Below, one piece after another: positions 26,366-34,938 of a stretch of DNA of 64,000 nucleotides. The DNA lies in assembly GCF_009939195.1 (NCBI RefSeq), contig NZ_JAACKC010000001.1:241665-305664 (forward strand), in the 5' to 3' direction. The stretch is from Acinetobacter kanungonis. GTDB taxonomy: Bacteria > Pseudomonadota > Gammaproteobacteria > Pseudomonadales > Moraxellaceae. How positions within the stretch are numbered: the stretch's first letter is position 1; every line of letters begins with the position of its first letter. The translations under genes were made by a program, and so were the position numbers. The notes beneath the pieces were generated by a model. The model saw only the letters and a list, made by a program, of their open reading frames with translations, did not search any database and had not been told where the DNA came from.

Positions 26366-27208
26366 ATGACAAATTCAGTTTCTATTACTAAAAATCGTAA
26401 AACATGGTTGATTGGATTGGCCGTGGTGATCTTGATTGCTGCTGTTGCGGTTTACCGCTATAGCCAAAGTCAGGCACAACAAGAGGTTTTAACCATCGGT
26501 ATTAGCCCACCTTATGCAGAGCTACTACAAAGCGTCGCGGATGATGTGAAAAAACAAGGCATTCAGGTGAAACTGGTCGAGTTTTCTGACTGGCATGCAC
26601 CGAACGTCGCAGTACAAAACGGCGATATCGATGCCAACTTTTTCCAGCAAAGCGTCTTTTTACGCAATGCAATTCGTGAAACTCAGTATGATTTGCACAC
26701 CTTTGCCACAGGTACAGGCAGTCATGTTGGGCTATATTCGAAAAAATATAAGTCCTTAGATCAACTTCCAAACGAAGCCCGAGTGGTGATTCCAAATGAT
26801 CCTGTGAATTCTGCCCGCGCCCTAATTTTGCTACACCGTGCAGGTTTAATTCAGTTAAAGGATATCAATAACGAACTTTCGACTGTGCAGGACATCGTCC
26901 AAAACCCAAAACAACTGCAATTTATTGAAGTTGAAGGTCCGCAAACTGCACATGCGTATAACGATGCCGATCTGATTTTTGGTTTTCCACATTATTTAAA
27001 AATGGCGAAAGTGACCGATCCGCACAGCGCTCTGTTTCTCGACCCGATCGATAAAAAATATGCAATTTTATTCGTGACCCGTAAAGACTATAGCGACCCT
27101 AATCAAAAACTAGCCATCTTTGTCAAAGCTTTCCAAAACTCTAAACACGTCCAAGAGATTTTAGATCGAGATTTTGGCAACAAGATGTGGTTTGAAGGCT
27201 GGAAATAA
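26366..27208 (+). CDS. MetQ/NlpA-family ABC transporter substrate-binding protein (second copy)
   Basis: A 280-residue tandem paralog of the preceding protein, with the same landmarks (GISPPYAELLQSVADD, GDIDANFFQQSVFLRNA, KKYKSLDQLPNEARVVIPND, FIEVEGPQTAHAYNDAD, and the shared ending MWFEGWK against LWFPGWK). Like its partner it has a hydrophobic N-terminal helix (WLIGLAVVILIAAVAVY) but no lipobox cysteine. Two binding proteins with one MetN/MetI pair suggest two ligands sharing one channel. The gene follows the first by 9 bases. Confidence 0.92.
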   Translation: MTNSVSITKNRKTWLIGLAVVILIAAVAVYRYSQSQAQQEVLTIGISPPYAELLQSVADDVKKQGIQVKLVEFSDWHAPNVAVQNGDIDANFFQQSVFLRNAIRETQYDLHTFATGTGSHVGLYSKKYKSLDQLPNEARVVIPNDPVNSARALILLHRAGLIQLKDINNELSTVQDIVQNPKQLQFIEVEGPQTAHAYNDADLIFGFPHYLKMAKVTDPHSALFLDPIDKKYAILFVTRKDYSDPNQKLAIFVKAFQNSKHVQEILDRDFGNKMWFEGWK

Positions 27209-27219
27209 GGAGAAAGACA

Positions 27220-28290
27220 ATGGTGAGTTTTGGTTCTCATGTGGATTTTTCCCTGCCACATATCAAAATCCGTAATTTGAACAAGTATTATGCGGTACAA
27301 AATCAACAAGTCCATGCACTGAAAAATATTGATTTGGACATTCCCAAGGGCAAAATTTTCGGAATTATTGGCAAAAGTGGTGCGGGTAAATCTTCCCTAT
27401 TACGCACCCTGAATGGCTTGGAAAAAGTCAGTGAAGGCAGCATTCACATTCATCAACACAACTTGGCAGAACTGAATCATGCCGAACTGATTCAACTGCG
27501 TCAGCGTATTGGTATGATCTTTCAGCACTTCAATTTAATGTCGGCGAAAACCGTATGGGAGAATGTCGCGCTACCGCTGAAAATTGCCAATTACAGCCCG
27601 ACTGAAATTGAGCAACGCGTCAGTGAAGTACTGCAACTGGTCAGTTTAGCCAATAAGGCTCAACACTATCCGTCGCAGCTCTCTGGTGGGCAAAAGCAGC
27701 GTGTCGGCATTGCTCGTGCGCTGGTGCATCATCCTGAAATTCTCTTGTGTGATGAAGCCACCTCGGCGCTTGATCCAGAAAGTACCTCCGTGGTGTTATC
27801 GCTGCTCAAGGAAATCAATCAAAAACTTGGTATTACCATTGTGCTGATTACCCATGAAATGCAAGTGATCCGTGAAATCTGTGATCAAGTGGTCGTCATC
27901 GAACATGGTGAAATTGTGGAATCGGGACAAGTCTGGTCGGTGTTTTCCAATCCTCAACAGCAAATCACCCAAGAACTGCTGGATTTAGAACAGTTGGATT
28001 TTCCTTTTCAGTTACATGCCGAACCTACAACAGAATCGAGCCATGTGATCTTGCGATTAAGCTATGCCTCGACCTTGCAACATGCGCCCGATCTGAACTC
28101 AATCTTCTCGGTAACTGATCGTCCTGTGCATCTCTACCAAAGTCATATTGATTCGATTCAAGAACATTTGATTGGAAAATTCGTGGTGGCTGTACCACAC
28201 ACAGATTTAGATCTGAATCAACTTCAACAACAACTGCAACACCAGTTTGCTAAATTTGAGGTGCTGGGCTATGCACGACCAACTCATTGA
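27220..28290 (+). CDS. metN: MetN-like ABC transporter ATP-binding protein
   Basis: A 356-residue ATPase. Walker A is GKSGAGKSS, the signature is LSGGQKQRVGIARAL, Walker B is LLCDEATSALDPES, and the H-loop THEM follows. After the nucleotide-binding domain (about residues 13-250) comes a C-terminal NIL-type domain, the segment that binds methionine for feedback inhibition in E. coli MetN. AAGGAG precedes ATG 27220. The gene overlaps metI. Within this operon it probably powers uptake of sulfur compounds handled by the monooxygenases, not only methionine. Confidence 0.94.
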   Translation: MVSFGSHVDFSLPHIKIRNLNKYYAVQNQQVHALKNIDLDIPKGKIFGIIGKSGAGKSSLLRTLNGLEKVSEGSIHIHQHNLAELNHAELIQLRQRIGMIFQHFNLMSAKTVWENVALPLKIANYSPTEIEQRVSEVLQLVSLANKAQHYPSQLSGGQKQRVGIARALVHHPEILLCDEATSALDPESTSVVLSLLKEINQKLGITIVLITHEMQVIREICDQVVVIEHGEIVESGQVWSVFSNPQQQITQELLDLEQLDFPFQLHAEPTTESSHVILRLSYASTLQHAPDLNSIFSVTDRPVHLYQSHIDSIQEHLIGKFVVAVPHTDLDLNQLQQQLQHQFAKFEVLGYARPTH

Positions 28291-28930
28291 ACTCTTGCTC
28301 ACAGGCACGGTCGATACCCTGATTATGGTCGGTGTGTCGGCCATATTAGCTTTCCTGATTGGTTTACCGATGGCGGTCATATTGGTAAATACCAGTGAAC
28401 ACGGTATTTATCCCTCAAAACCGATTAACCAAGCTTTGGGTTGGGTCGTGAATATCACCCGTTCAGTGCCTTTCCTTATTTTGATGGTCGCGCTGATTCC
28501 CTTAACGCGTTTTATTGTTGGCACCAGTTACGGGGTATGGGCAGCAGTCGTTCCCCTCACCTTAGCGGCTACCCCATTTTTTGCGCGTATTGCCGAAGTG
28601 AGCTTACGTGAAGTTGATCAGGGTCTAATTGAAGCTGCGCAAGCGATTGGCTGTAACCGTAAACAAATTATTTGGCATGTGTTACTGCCTGAAGCCCTAC
28701 CCGGGATTGTGGCAGGCTTTACCGTCACCATTGTCACCATGATTAACTCCTCTGCCATTGCAGGTGCGATTGGCGCAGGTGGATTGGGAGATATTGCCTA
28801 TCGTTATGGCTATCAGCGTTTTGATATGCAAATCATGCTGGCCGTGATTGTGGTTTTGGTGGTGTTGGTCATGTTGGTACAGGCAACGGGAGATGCACTG
28901 GCTCAACAACTGGACAAACGAAAAGTCTAA
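28271..28930 (+). CDS. metI: MetI-like ABC transporter permease
   Basis: A 219-residue inner-membrane permease with about five helices. The cytoplasmic coupling (EAA) motif is EAAQAIGCNRKQIIWHVLLPEALPG. NITRSVPFLILMVALIPLTRFI and SSAIAGAIGAGGLGDIAYRYGY are typical for MetI. I place the start at ATG 28271, inside the end of metN (20-base overlap), with GAGG about 10 bases upstream; the upstream open frame to 28247 is metN sequence. It closes the operon; a hairpin follows at 28968. Confidence 0.94.
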   Translation: MHDQLIELLLTGTVDTLIMVGVSAILAFLIGLPMAVILVNTSEHGIYPSKPINQALGWVVNITRSVPFLILMVALIPLTRFIVGTSYGVWAAVVPLTLAATPFFARIAEVSLREVDQGLIEAAQAIGCNRKQIIWHVLLPEALPGIVAGFTVTIVTMINSSAIAGAIGAGGLGDIAYRYGYQRFDMQIMLAVIVVLVVLVMLVQATGDALAQQLDKRKV

Positions 28931-28967
28931 CAATCATGCACTTGAAGGTGCCAAAAAGAAAGATACG

Positions 28968-28996
28968 AGCCATGACCTGACTTTGTCATGGCTTTC
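28968..28996 (+). terminator. Hairpin after the organosulfur operon
   Basis: AGCCATGAC / GTCATGGCT stem followed by only a short T-run (TTCATG); probable but weak terminator. Confidence 0.55.
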
Positions 28997-29043
28997 ATGT
29001 AAAATCAGCGCCAATTTTTAAATAATACGTTGTGAGTCATTTC

Positions 29044-30135
29044 ATGGGTTTTAATTGCGGTATTGTCGGCTTGCCGAACGTTGGTAAATCTACCCTTTTC
29101 AATGCGTTAACTAAAGCAGCAATTGCGGCAGAAAACTTCCCGTTCTGTACCATTGAACCAAACACAGGCATTGTTCCTGTTCCAGATCCACGTTTAGACA
29201 AATTAACTGCAATTGTAAAACCACAACGTGTCATTCCAACTACCATGGAATTTGTCGACATCGCAGGTTTGGTTGCGGGTGCATCTAAAGGTGAAGGTTT
29301 GGGTAACCAGTTCCTTGCCAACATCCGTGAAACAGATGCAATTGCACATGTAGTTCGTTGTTTTGAAGATGAAAACGTGATTCACGTGAACGGTAAAATC
29401 GACCCGTTGGACGATATCGCTACCATCAATACTGAACTTGCACTTGCTGACTTGGAAACTGTCACCAAAGCAGTAACGCGTTTAGCCAAATCTGCAAAAG
29501 GTGGCGACAAAGATGCGATCGCAACCAAAGCCGTTTTAGACAAAATTCTACCTTTATTAGATGAAGGCAAACCAGCACGTGCAGCTACGCTGGATGATGA
29601 CGAGCGTAAATTGGTGCGTGGTTTTGGTTTAATGACGTTAAAACCAACCATGTACATTGCCAACGTGGCTGAAGATGGTTTTGAAAACAACCCGCATTTA
29701 GACGCAGTAAAAAAACTTGCGGCTGAAGAAAATGCGATTGTGGTTCCTCTTTGCAACCAAATCGAAGCGGAAATTTCATTACTTGAAGATGAAGACCGTG
29801 CTGAATTCCTTGAAGCGATGGGTATGGAAGAACCTGGTCTAAACGTGGTCATCCGTGCGGGTTACTCACTGCTTGGCTTACAAACTTACTTCACTGCAGG
29901 CGTACAAGAAGTTCGTGCTTGGACAGTTAAAGTCGGTGCGACTGCGCCACAGGCGGCTGGTGTGATTCACACTGACTTCGAAAAAGGCTTCATCCGTGCT
30001 GAATGTATTGCTTATGATGACTTCATTCAATACAACGGCGAAGCAGGTGCTAAAGAAGCGGGTAAATGGCGTCTTGAAGGTAAAACGTATGTTGTTCAAG
30101 ACGGCGACGTTTTACACTTCCGTTTCAATGTCTAA
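29044..30135 (+). CDS. ychF: Redox-regulated ATPase YchF (Obg family)
   Basis: A 363-residue P-loop protein, the same length as E. coli YchF and very close to it: [20 protein letters not shown] (G1), [12 protein letters not shown] (switch I), [17 protein letters not shown] (G3), and a C-terminal TGS domain ([15 protein letters not shown]...[10 protein letters not shown]). YchF prefers ATP over GTP, binds ribosomes and restrains oxidative-stress responses. The frame opens at GTG 29032, but ATG 29044 gives the conserved N-terminus. A strong terminator follows. Confidence 0.97.
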   Translation: MGFNCGIVGLPNVGKSTLFNALTKAAIAAENFPFCTIEPNTGIVPVPDPRLDKLTAIVKPQRVIPTTMEFVDIAGLVAGASKGEGLGNQFLANIRETDAIAHVVRCFEDENVIHVNGKIDPLDDIATINTELALADLETVTKAVTRLAKSAKGGDKDAIATKAVLDKILPLLDEGKPARAATLDDDERKLVRGFGLMTLKPTMYIANVAEDGFENNPHLDAVKKLAAEENAIVVPLCNQIEAEISLLEDEDRAEFLEAMGMEEPGLNVVIRAGYSLLGLQTYFTAGVQEVRAWTVKVGATAPQAAGVIHTDFEKGFIRAECIAYDDFIQYNGEAGAKEAGKWRLEGKTYVVQDGDVLHFRFNV

Positions 30136-30151
30136 TTTCATTTAGATCGCT

Positions 30152-30180
30152 AAAAAGCCAGTGTCATCACTGGCTTTTTT
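30152..30180 (+). terminator. Terminator of ychF
   Basis: 12-bp stem AAAAAGCCAGTG / CACTGGCTTTTT with loop TCAT and T-run. Confidence 0.92.
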
Positions 30181-30336
30181 ATGTTCAGAGAATGACTACA
30201 CCACTCTCATCAACAATATTCCATATCTCCTGTACAGAAGATGTTGATGAATTACCCCCTCCTATTTCACTTAAAATCATCCAGCAAATACACAGATAAA
30301 GATTCAATTTAATCCAAACCATTTTATGATAAATAT

Positions 30337-30355
30337 AATGATAATTATTATCATT
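30337..30355. promoter_or_regulatory. Fur box upstream of sodA
   Basis: AATGATAATTATTATCATT closely follows the 19-bp Fur consensus and lies about 75 bases before the superoxide dismutase start. It predicts derepression of the Mn enzyme under iron shortage. Confidence 0.87.
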
Positions 30356-30428
30356 ATATTTACATTAACTACAACATCTCCTACACTCTAGGTTAAAGAT
30401 ATAAAAATTGCCCTAGGAATATTGTTTT

Positions 30429-31040
30429 ATGGCTTACGTTCTTCCTGCACTACCTTATGCCTATGACGCGCTCGAACCGCATATCGATGCCAAAACCATG
30501 GAAATTCACCACAGCAAACACCATCAGACCTATATCAACAACATTAATGCGGGAATTCAAGACACACCGTGGGAAGACCTAAGTGTCGAACAATTAGTCA
30601 CTCAAGTGCATGACGTCCCTACTGAACTGAAAAACAATGTCATGAACAATGCAGGTGGGCACGCCAATCACAGCCTATTTTGGACCATTATGAGTCCTCA
30701 AGGCGGTGGGCAACCTGTCGGAAAAATTGCGGCAGCGATTGATGCAGAACTGGGTAGATTTGATACCTTTAAAGAGGCCTTTACTAAAGCTGCACTGACC
30801 CGCTTCGGTAGTGGTTGGGCATGGCTTACAGTTACCCCTGATCATAAATTATTGGTGGAAAGCAGTGCCAACCAAGACTCGCCACTGATGCACGGTCATA
30901 TCCCAGTTTTAGCACTCGATGTATGGGAACATGCCTATTACTTGAAATATCAGAACCGACGTCCCGAATATATTGCGGCGTTTTTTAATGTCGTAGACTG
31001 GCAGGAAGTCAACCGCCGCTATGAACAAGCAATCCAGTAA
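30429..31040 (+). CDS. sodA: Superoxide dismutase, manganese type
   Basis: A 203-residue Fe/Mn-family superoxide dismutase. Metal ligands are visible as His in [13 protein letters not shown], His in NHSLFW, and Asp and His in DVWEHAYY. The residues that separate the two metal types favour manganese: [10 protein letters not shown] (Gly before the second ligand His) and SSANQDSPL (Gln in the distal loop); iron enzymes have Ala-Gln in the first region and Gly in the second. A Fur box upstream fits the common scheme in which the Mn enzyme replaces the Fe enzyme when iron is scarce. Cytoplasmic, no signal peptide. A small gene overlaps its 3' end. Confidence 0.94.
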   Translation: MAYVLPALPYAYDALEPHIDAKTMEIHHSKHHQTYINNINAGIQDTPWEDLSVEQLVTQVHDVPTELKNNVMNNAGGHANHSLFWTIMSPQGGGQPVGKIAAAIDAELGRFDTFKEAFTKAALTRFGSGWAWLTVTPDHKLLVESSANQDSPLMHGHIPVLALDVWEHAYYLKYQNRRPEYIAAFFNVVDWQEVNRRYEQAIQ

Positions 31041-31170
31041 TATGCACGCCCTATCTGAGTTGCCTATGTCATCCTTTCAGCGACTACGCCATATCTTGGG
31101 ATTCGTCATTTTATTGAGTGGTGCACTACTCTGTATGTATAAAGTTGCGGCATTCCTGCAAGTCTTCTAA
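31021..31170 (+). CDS. Small membrane protein overlapping the 3' end of sodA (49 aa)
   Basis: A second frame begins inside the last codons of sodA at ATG 31021 and ends at TAA 31170. The product has a basic stretch (SSFQRLRH) followed by one hydrophobic helix ([22 protein letters not shown]). Alternative starts are ATG 31042 (just after the sodA stop) and ATG 31066; none has a strong Shine-Dalgarno sequence, but termination-coupled start at 31042 is plausible. The charge and hydrophobicity pattern suggests a real single-pass inner-membrane peptide co-expressed with sodA under Fur control. No family is recognised. Confidence 0.5.
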   Translation: MNKQSSNMHALSELPMSSFQRLRHILGFVILLSGALLCMYKVAAFLQVF

Positions 31171-31231
31171 CGTTGAAAAATCCTGTCCAATGCTCATCCA
31201 TTCATTATTTTAAGCATTGGGCAGCTTATAT

Positions 31232-31771
31232 TTAAGAATTAGAAGTCTGCACAGATTTACTATCCATGGCTGCACGTTGCTTTCGTGCCTGTTCCAATAT
31301 CCGTTGCTGCAATTCTTGTCTAAAGCCCAGCATAAACATGGCTTCAGCCAATACAAATAATGGCCCAATAATTAAACCTACCAAATCATCCACAAAGGCG
31401 GGCTTTTTCTTTTCATAAAAATGTCCCACAAACTGAAACACCCAACCCACCACAAAAATGCCGACACTTGTGAGTAACCATCCGCTCAGACTTAAAGCAG
31501 CCACCTTCAATGCCATCGGATAAACTGCAGAAAACAGCAATAACATGATGCAACCGAACCAGATGTCCAATTTTAAATAATAGATTCCACTGATCAAAAT
31601 CAGCATCAAGGCTAAAGTGATTTGAAAACCCGAAAATACAAAACCAGCTCGTGCAGTCAAACACATAATCGAGAACACAATCAGTGGAATCCCCACAAAG
31701 TGGGTTAAGATATTTTTATGATCCAGATGGTAAGCTGCATACTGGCTTAACAGTTGTTCTAATTTAGACAT
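31232..31771 (-). CDS. Mpo1/DUF962-family membrane protein (first paralog)
   Basis: A 179-residue protein with about four membrane helices. The N-terminal motif YAAYHLDHKNILTHFVGIPL (H-x3-N-x3-H-x2-G-x-P) is the hallmark of the DUF962 family, whose yeast member Mpo1 is an iron-dependent 2-hydroxy-fatty acid dioxygenase; the later H in VGHFYEKKKPAF is also conserved. The start is ATG 31771 with AAGGA about 8 bases upstream; the frame is open much further but overlaps the promoter of the divergent regulator. Enzymatic activity in bacteria is inferred only. A second member lies at 47970-48353. Confidence 0.85.
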   Translation of the reverse strand: MSKLEQLLSQYAAYHLDHKNILTHFVGIPLIVFSIMCLTARAGFVFSGFQITLALMLILISGIYYLKLDIWFGCIMLLLFSAVYPMALKVAALSLSGWLLTSVGIFVVGWVFQFVGHFYEKKKPAFVDDLVGLIIGPLFVLAEAMFMLGFRQELQQRILEQARKQRAAMDSKSVQTSNS

Positions 31772-31865
31772 TTGGTACGTCCTTGCAAAATCGATGCATC
31801 CACTATATAAAAAATTCAAATATTCAGTTGTCAGCTTGCCGACAACTCCAAATAGCAGAATACCT

Positions 31866-32567
31866 ATGACCCTTGAACTGGAAGATTTACAACAACTTGC
31901 CAATAATCGCTGGTACTCCGAACTGCCTCCCCCTTTTCAGCAGTCAATCGTGCAGCATGCACGAGTACAACACTACGAGAAAGATCAAGCCATTTTTTAC
32001 TCGGGAGATCGCTTTGATGGCATCTATGCTGTGTTGGAGGGTGCTGTCCGCTTAGGCTATGTTGATATTGAAGGCACGGAATCCATTGCTGCCATTGTCG
32101 AACCGATCATGTGGTTTGGGGAGATTTCATTGATAGATCAACAACCACGTTCTCACGATGCCATTGCCATTCAAAAAACACGGATTCTGCATATTCCCGA
32201 TGCTGCCATTCACACATTACTCGCAGTACAGCCTCAGTTCTGGTTTCATATTGCACAATTGACCAGCCAAAAATTACGTATGGCTTTTTTAGAGTTAATC
32301 TCGATTCAAACCCAGACCATCCGCCAACGGCTGGCTTTAAGATTAATGCTGATTTTGCAAGGTTATGGCAATCATATCTTGATTGAAAAAAATGTGATTC
32401 AACTGAGTCAGGAACAACTGGCACAAATGCTGACCTGCTCACGACAAACAATCAATCAGGAGTTACAGGCTTTGGAAAAACTGGGGGTATTAAAACTTGC
32501 GTTTAAAAAAATTGAAATTATAGATCAGGAACACTTACATCGTTTAGCCTATACCCTACACAGCTAA
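31866..32567 (+). CDS. Crp/Fnr-family transcriptional regulator
   Basis: A 233-residue regulator with an N-terminal cyclic-nucleotide-binding fold (KDQAIFYSGDRFDGIYAVLEGAVRLGYV...PIMWFGEISLIDQQPRSHDAIA) and a C-terminal winged helix-turn-helix (LSQEQLAQMLTCSRQTINQELQALEKLGVLKL). It lacks the N-terminal cysteines of FNR; the phosphate-binding region is not a clear match to cAMP-binding Crp. It is divergent from the DUF962 gene with 94 bases between starts, so it may control that gene or itself. The start at ATG 31866 is preferred; the frame opens upstream at 31794, but that would run into the divergent promoter. Confidence 0.9.
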   Translation: MTLELEDLQQLANNRWYSELPPPFQQSIVQHARVQHYEKDQAIFYSGDRFDGIYAVLEGAVRLGYVDIEGTESIAAIVEPIMWFGEISLIDQQPRSHDAIAIQKTRILHIPDAAIHTLLAVQPQFWFHIAQLTSQKLRMAFLELISIQTQTIRQRLALRLMLILQGYGNHILIEKNVIQLSQEQLAQMLTCSRQTINQELQALEKLGVLKLAFKKIEIIDQEHLHRLAYTLHS

Positions 32568-32654
32568 AACCCAAACAAGACAGGTAATTTTATGGTGCAA
32601 ATATTTTCACCATAAATGTGCATATTCAAATACATGCACCAAAAAGCAGCTCAA

Positions 32655-32828
32655 CTAAGAGTTTAATTGACAGACATTGACCTCATCAAAGCCATTGGTG
32701 CAAGGTGCAACTTCGTGTGCCACCGCATGATGCAAAGCCGTATGCGGTTTAGGCTGCACAACCTGAGCATTTACGGTGGAACTGAATAAACAGAACAGAC
32801 TAAAACCGAAGATCGATAATTTACGCAT
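32655..32828 (-). CDS. Small secreted His/Cys-containing peptide (57 aa)
   Basis: Minus-strand ATG 32828, with AAGG about 10 bases upstream, opens a 57-codon frame. A signal peptide of about 21 residues (MRKLSIFGFSLFCLFSSTVNA) is followed by a short mature part containing PHTALHHAVAHEVAPC and ending with a second Cys (NVCQLNS). The mature peptide holds four His and two Cys in 36 residues and so could bind metal or form one disulfide. It is isolated between the Crp-type gene and a lipoprotein gene. No family is recognised, but a complete signal peptide in such a short frame argues against chance. Confidence 0.6.
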   Translation of the reverse strand: MRKLSIFGFSLFCLFSSTVNAQVVQPKPHTALHHAVAHEVAPCTNGFDEVNVCQLNS

Positions 32829-33009
32829 GAGACGATAACCTTATTGCTATTTAATGTGAATTTTCACGTAAATTATATCGCTTTTTATCACATTAGGATA
32901 ATGCATTAAATTAATCAAGTCAGTCTTATTTTCTATTATCGTCGTTATGAAGTAAAAAGCGGCATTGCAATCTTCAAGACCACAATGCCGCTTTAAATAT
33001 TTAACTTTA

Positions 33010-33504
33010 TTAGGAGCTAAAGGCTTTCTTCTTTGGGTCAGTATTGCCAAGTTCTGGATGCTCAAGAGCATCTTTACATTGTGCTTTGTCGCGTTCGTAA
33101 TCCGCTTTGGTCTGCGAGACGTTTGCAGAATTTTCCATGGTTTCACGTGCCCAAACATCTAAACTGGTCAGCGCCTTACGACACAAGGCGTATTTCCCTT
33201 CCGTTACCGAGTCTGTCATTTTCACGTTAATACGCCAGTCTGTGCTGAGCTTGCGCGCAGGTTTCCGCACATTTTCTTCAATCAAATTACGTTGTTTACG
33301 ATATACATAAGGGTCAGCCTCGTTCATGAATCGCCATGCTTCGTGCGCATAGCTCGTTGCATCATTGGTCAATTTAGGCGCAGCTTTAATTTCTGCTTTC
33401 TTTTCAGCATGATCTGAAGATTGACCGCACGCTTGTAATAGCAAACTGCTACACAACACTGAAACAACAAGAACAGGTGCACTAAGTATTCGCATCTGGG
33501 GCAT
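33010..33504 (-). CDS. Hypothetical lipoprotein (164 aa)
   Basis: The N-terminus carries a lipoprotein signal peptide ending SLLLQAC, with the +1 Cys at about residue 26 followed by GQSS; the Ser/Gln at +2/+3 favours outer-membrane sorting. The mature part is charged and helical (DATSYAHEAWRFMNEADPYVYRKQRN...). Two additional Cys (ALCRKAL and AQCKDAL) could form a disulfide. Start is placed at ATG 33504; no clear Shine-Dalgarno. No known domain is recognised. Confidence 0.75.
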   Translation of the reverse strand: MPQMRILSAPVLVVSVLCSSLLLQACGQSSDHAEKKAEIKAAPKLTNDATSYAHEAWRFMNEADPYVYRKQRNLIEENVRKPARKLSTDWRINVKMTDSVTEGKYALCRKALTSLDVWARETMENSANVSQTKADYERDKAQCKDALEHPELGNTDPKKKAFSS

Positions 33505-33596
33505 CACCACAACAATCTATTAGGTACTATGCTAGTAAATTCAGATACAATACACAATCTTATTTGACCTATCGTTTAACTCTAACAAGGTGTGTC

Positions 33597-34355
33597 GTGT
33601 CACAACACAAATTAACACCCACGCAAACGGCTGGTTTTTGGCAAGGTGCCAAAGATAGCCAAGCGATTATATTTACTTATTTACCTGTTTCTTTTGCCTT
33701 TGGGGTTTCTGCAACGCAGTTTGGCTTTAGTGCTTGGGAAGCCTTATTTCTCTCTTGTACCATGTACGCAGGTGCCAGCCAGTTTCTGGTGGTTGCCTTG
33801 CTCGGCAGTGGCACTTCCATTTGGATGACAGCGCTGACCGTGATTGCCTTGGATATTCGTCACTTGCTATATGGACCAGCCTTACAGAATCTGATTCAAG
33901 ACCGATTAAACCTGAAAAAGACCGCAATCTGGGCATGGGGTTTAACCGACGAAGTGTTTGCTTCGGGCATGATTAAACTCTCGCAAAGACGTCAAGAATG
34001 GTCTGAGTCATGGATGTTGGGACTCAGTTTATTTAGCTGGTTGTCTTGGGCAACGGGCTCATTCTTGGGTGGACTGTTTGCCGATCAAGTCAGCAATCTG
34101 CCGCAGTTTCTTCAGGCTGCTCTGGATTTCTTGTTACCCGCACTCTTCCTCAGTTTCTTGTTGGCTGCCTTTGAAAAGAAACACACCTTTGTGGTCAGTG
34201 TGACCATTTTGGTGTCTGCCATCGCCTGCTATTTCATTGATTTATCTGCGGCAATTTTCATTGGTATTTCTTCAGGTATTTTCGCAGGTTTGTTTAAGCA
34301 CTATGTCCTGAAACAACACGATCCCGAACACGCAGGAGCATCACATGAATCTTGA
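33597..34355 (+). CDS. azlC: AzlC-family branched-chain amino acid exporter, large subunit
   Basis: A 252-residue inner-membrane protein. Family features: FWQGAKDSQAIIFTYLPVSFAFGVSA, SCTMYAGASQFLVVALLGSG, ALDIRHLLYGPAL and WGLTDEVFA. AzlC forms a two-subunit exporter with AzlD (YgaZH in E. coli exports valine and methionine). GTG 33597 is the most likely start, with AAGG 6 bases upstream; the longer frame begins at a TTG. It overlaps azlD by 11 bases. Confidence 0.93.
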   Translation: MSQHKLTPTQTAGFWQGAKDSQAIIFTYLPVSFAFGVSATQFGFSAWEALFLSCTMYAGASQFLVVALLGSGTSIWMTALTVIALDIRHLLYGPALQNLIQDRLNLKKTAIWAWGLTDEVFASGMIKLSQRRQEWSESWMLGLSLFSWLSWATGSFLGGLFADQVSNLPQFLQAALDFLLPALFLSFLLAAFEKKHTFVVSVTILVSAIACYFIDLSAAIFIGISSGIFAGLFKHYVLKQHDPEHAGASHES

Positions 34356-34692
34356 GATTATTCTGGTAGGTATTGTGGTCGGCATCGCCAATTTTGCCTC
34401 ACGTTTTGGACCCTTTTTTGTCATTCAAAAATTCCAGCAAGGTTCGCAAAAACGCGGTGCTTTGTGGTTAAAAATCGCCTTGGGCTCCATTGGAATTTCA
34501 GCCATTAGCTCCATGTTGGTGGTCGCTACACTGCCTCCGTTGCTGGAAACGCCCAATAAAAGTTTAGCGATGTTGATCGGGTTCTTGGTACTTACAGGCT
34601 TGTACTTTAAGTTTAAGAAAATTGTGCCTGCGACCTTAACCGCTGCCTTGGTTTATGGTGTTGTTTATACCTACATTCCTTTTCATTTTTAA
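34345..34692 (+). CDS. azlD: AzlD-family branched-chain amino acid exporter, small subunit
   Basis: A 115-residue protein with about four hydrophobic segments (EIILVGIVVGIANFASRFGPFFV; LGSIGISAISSMLVVATLPPLL; KSLAMLIGFLVLTGLYF; LTAALVYGVVYTYIPF). Size, overlap with azlC and the conserved alanine-rich final helix identify the small partner of the exporter. It ends 28 bases before a perfect inverted repeat. Confidence 0.92.
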   Translation: MNLEIILVGIVVGIANFASRFGPFFVIQKFQQGSQKRGALWLKIALGSIGISAISSMLVVATLPPLLETPNKSLAMLIGFLVLTGLYFKFKKIVPATLTAALVYGVVYTYIPFHF

Positions 34693-34720
34693 AAAATTTT
34701 GAACGGATGATTCACAACCA

Positions 34721-34757
34721 AGTTAATCACTTGAATGCCATTTTTAGGTGATTAACT
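34721..34757. repeat. Perfect 10-bp inverted repeat after azlD
   Basis: AGTTAATCAC and GTGATTAACT flank a 17-base spacer. There is no T-run, so it is a weak terminator candidate or a protein-binding palindrome. Confidence 0.6.
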
Positions 34758-34938
34758 ATAAATAAGAAATAAACTTACTTTATGATAGTAAATAAGTTTT
34801 TATTCAAACACCAAATCATCCTTTTCAACTAAACTGTAAAAAAATTGTTCGACAATCTTATTATTTTATGTGAATCCGACCTGAACACCGCTCTGAGTTC
34901 TGCTATGCTAAAACCCCATTTACGCAAGGATGAATCAC

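Noticed and set aside
24067..28930. Methionine (SAM) riboswitch ahead of the Met-type transporter genes
   Set aside because: The genes are internal to an operon with gaps of at most about 30 bases, leaving no room for such an RNA element.
32847..33158. 103-codon minus-strand frame overlapping the lipoprotein gene
   Set aside because: Overlaps the lipoprotein gene in another frame and has neither a start signal nor domain features; the lipoprotein frame has a clear signal peptide.
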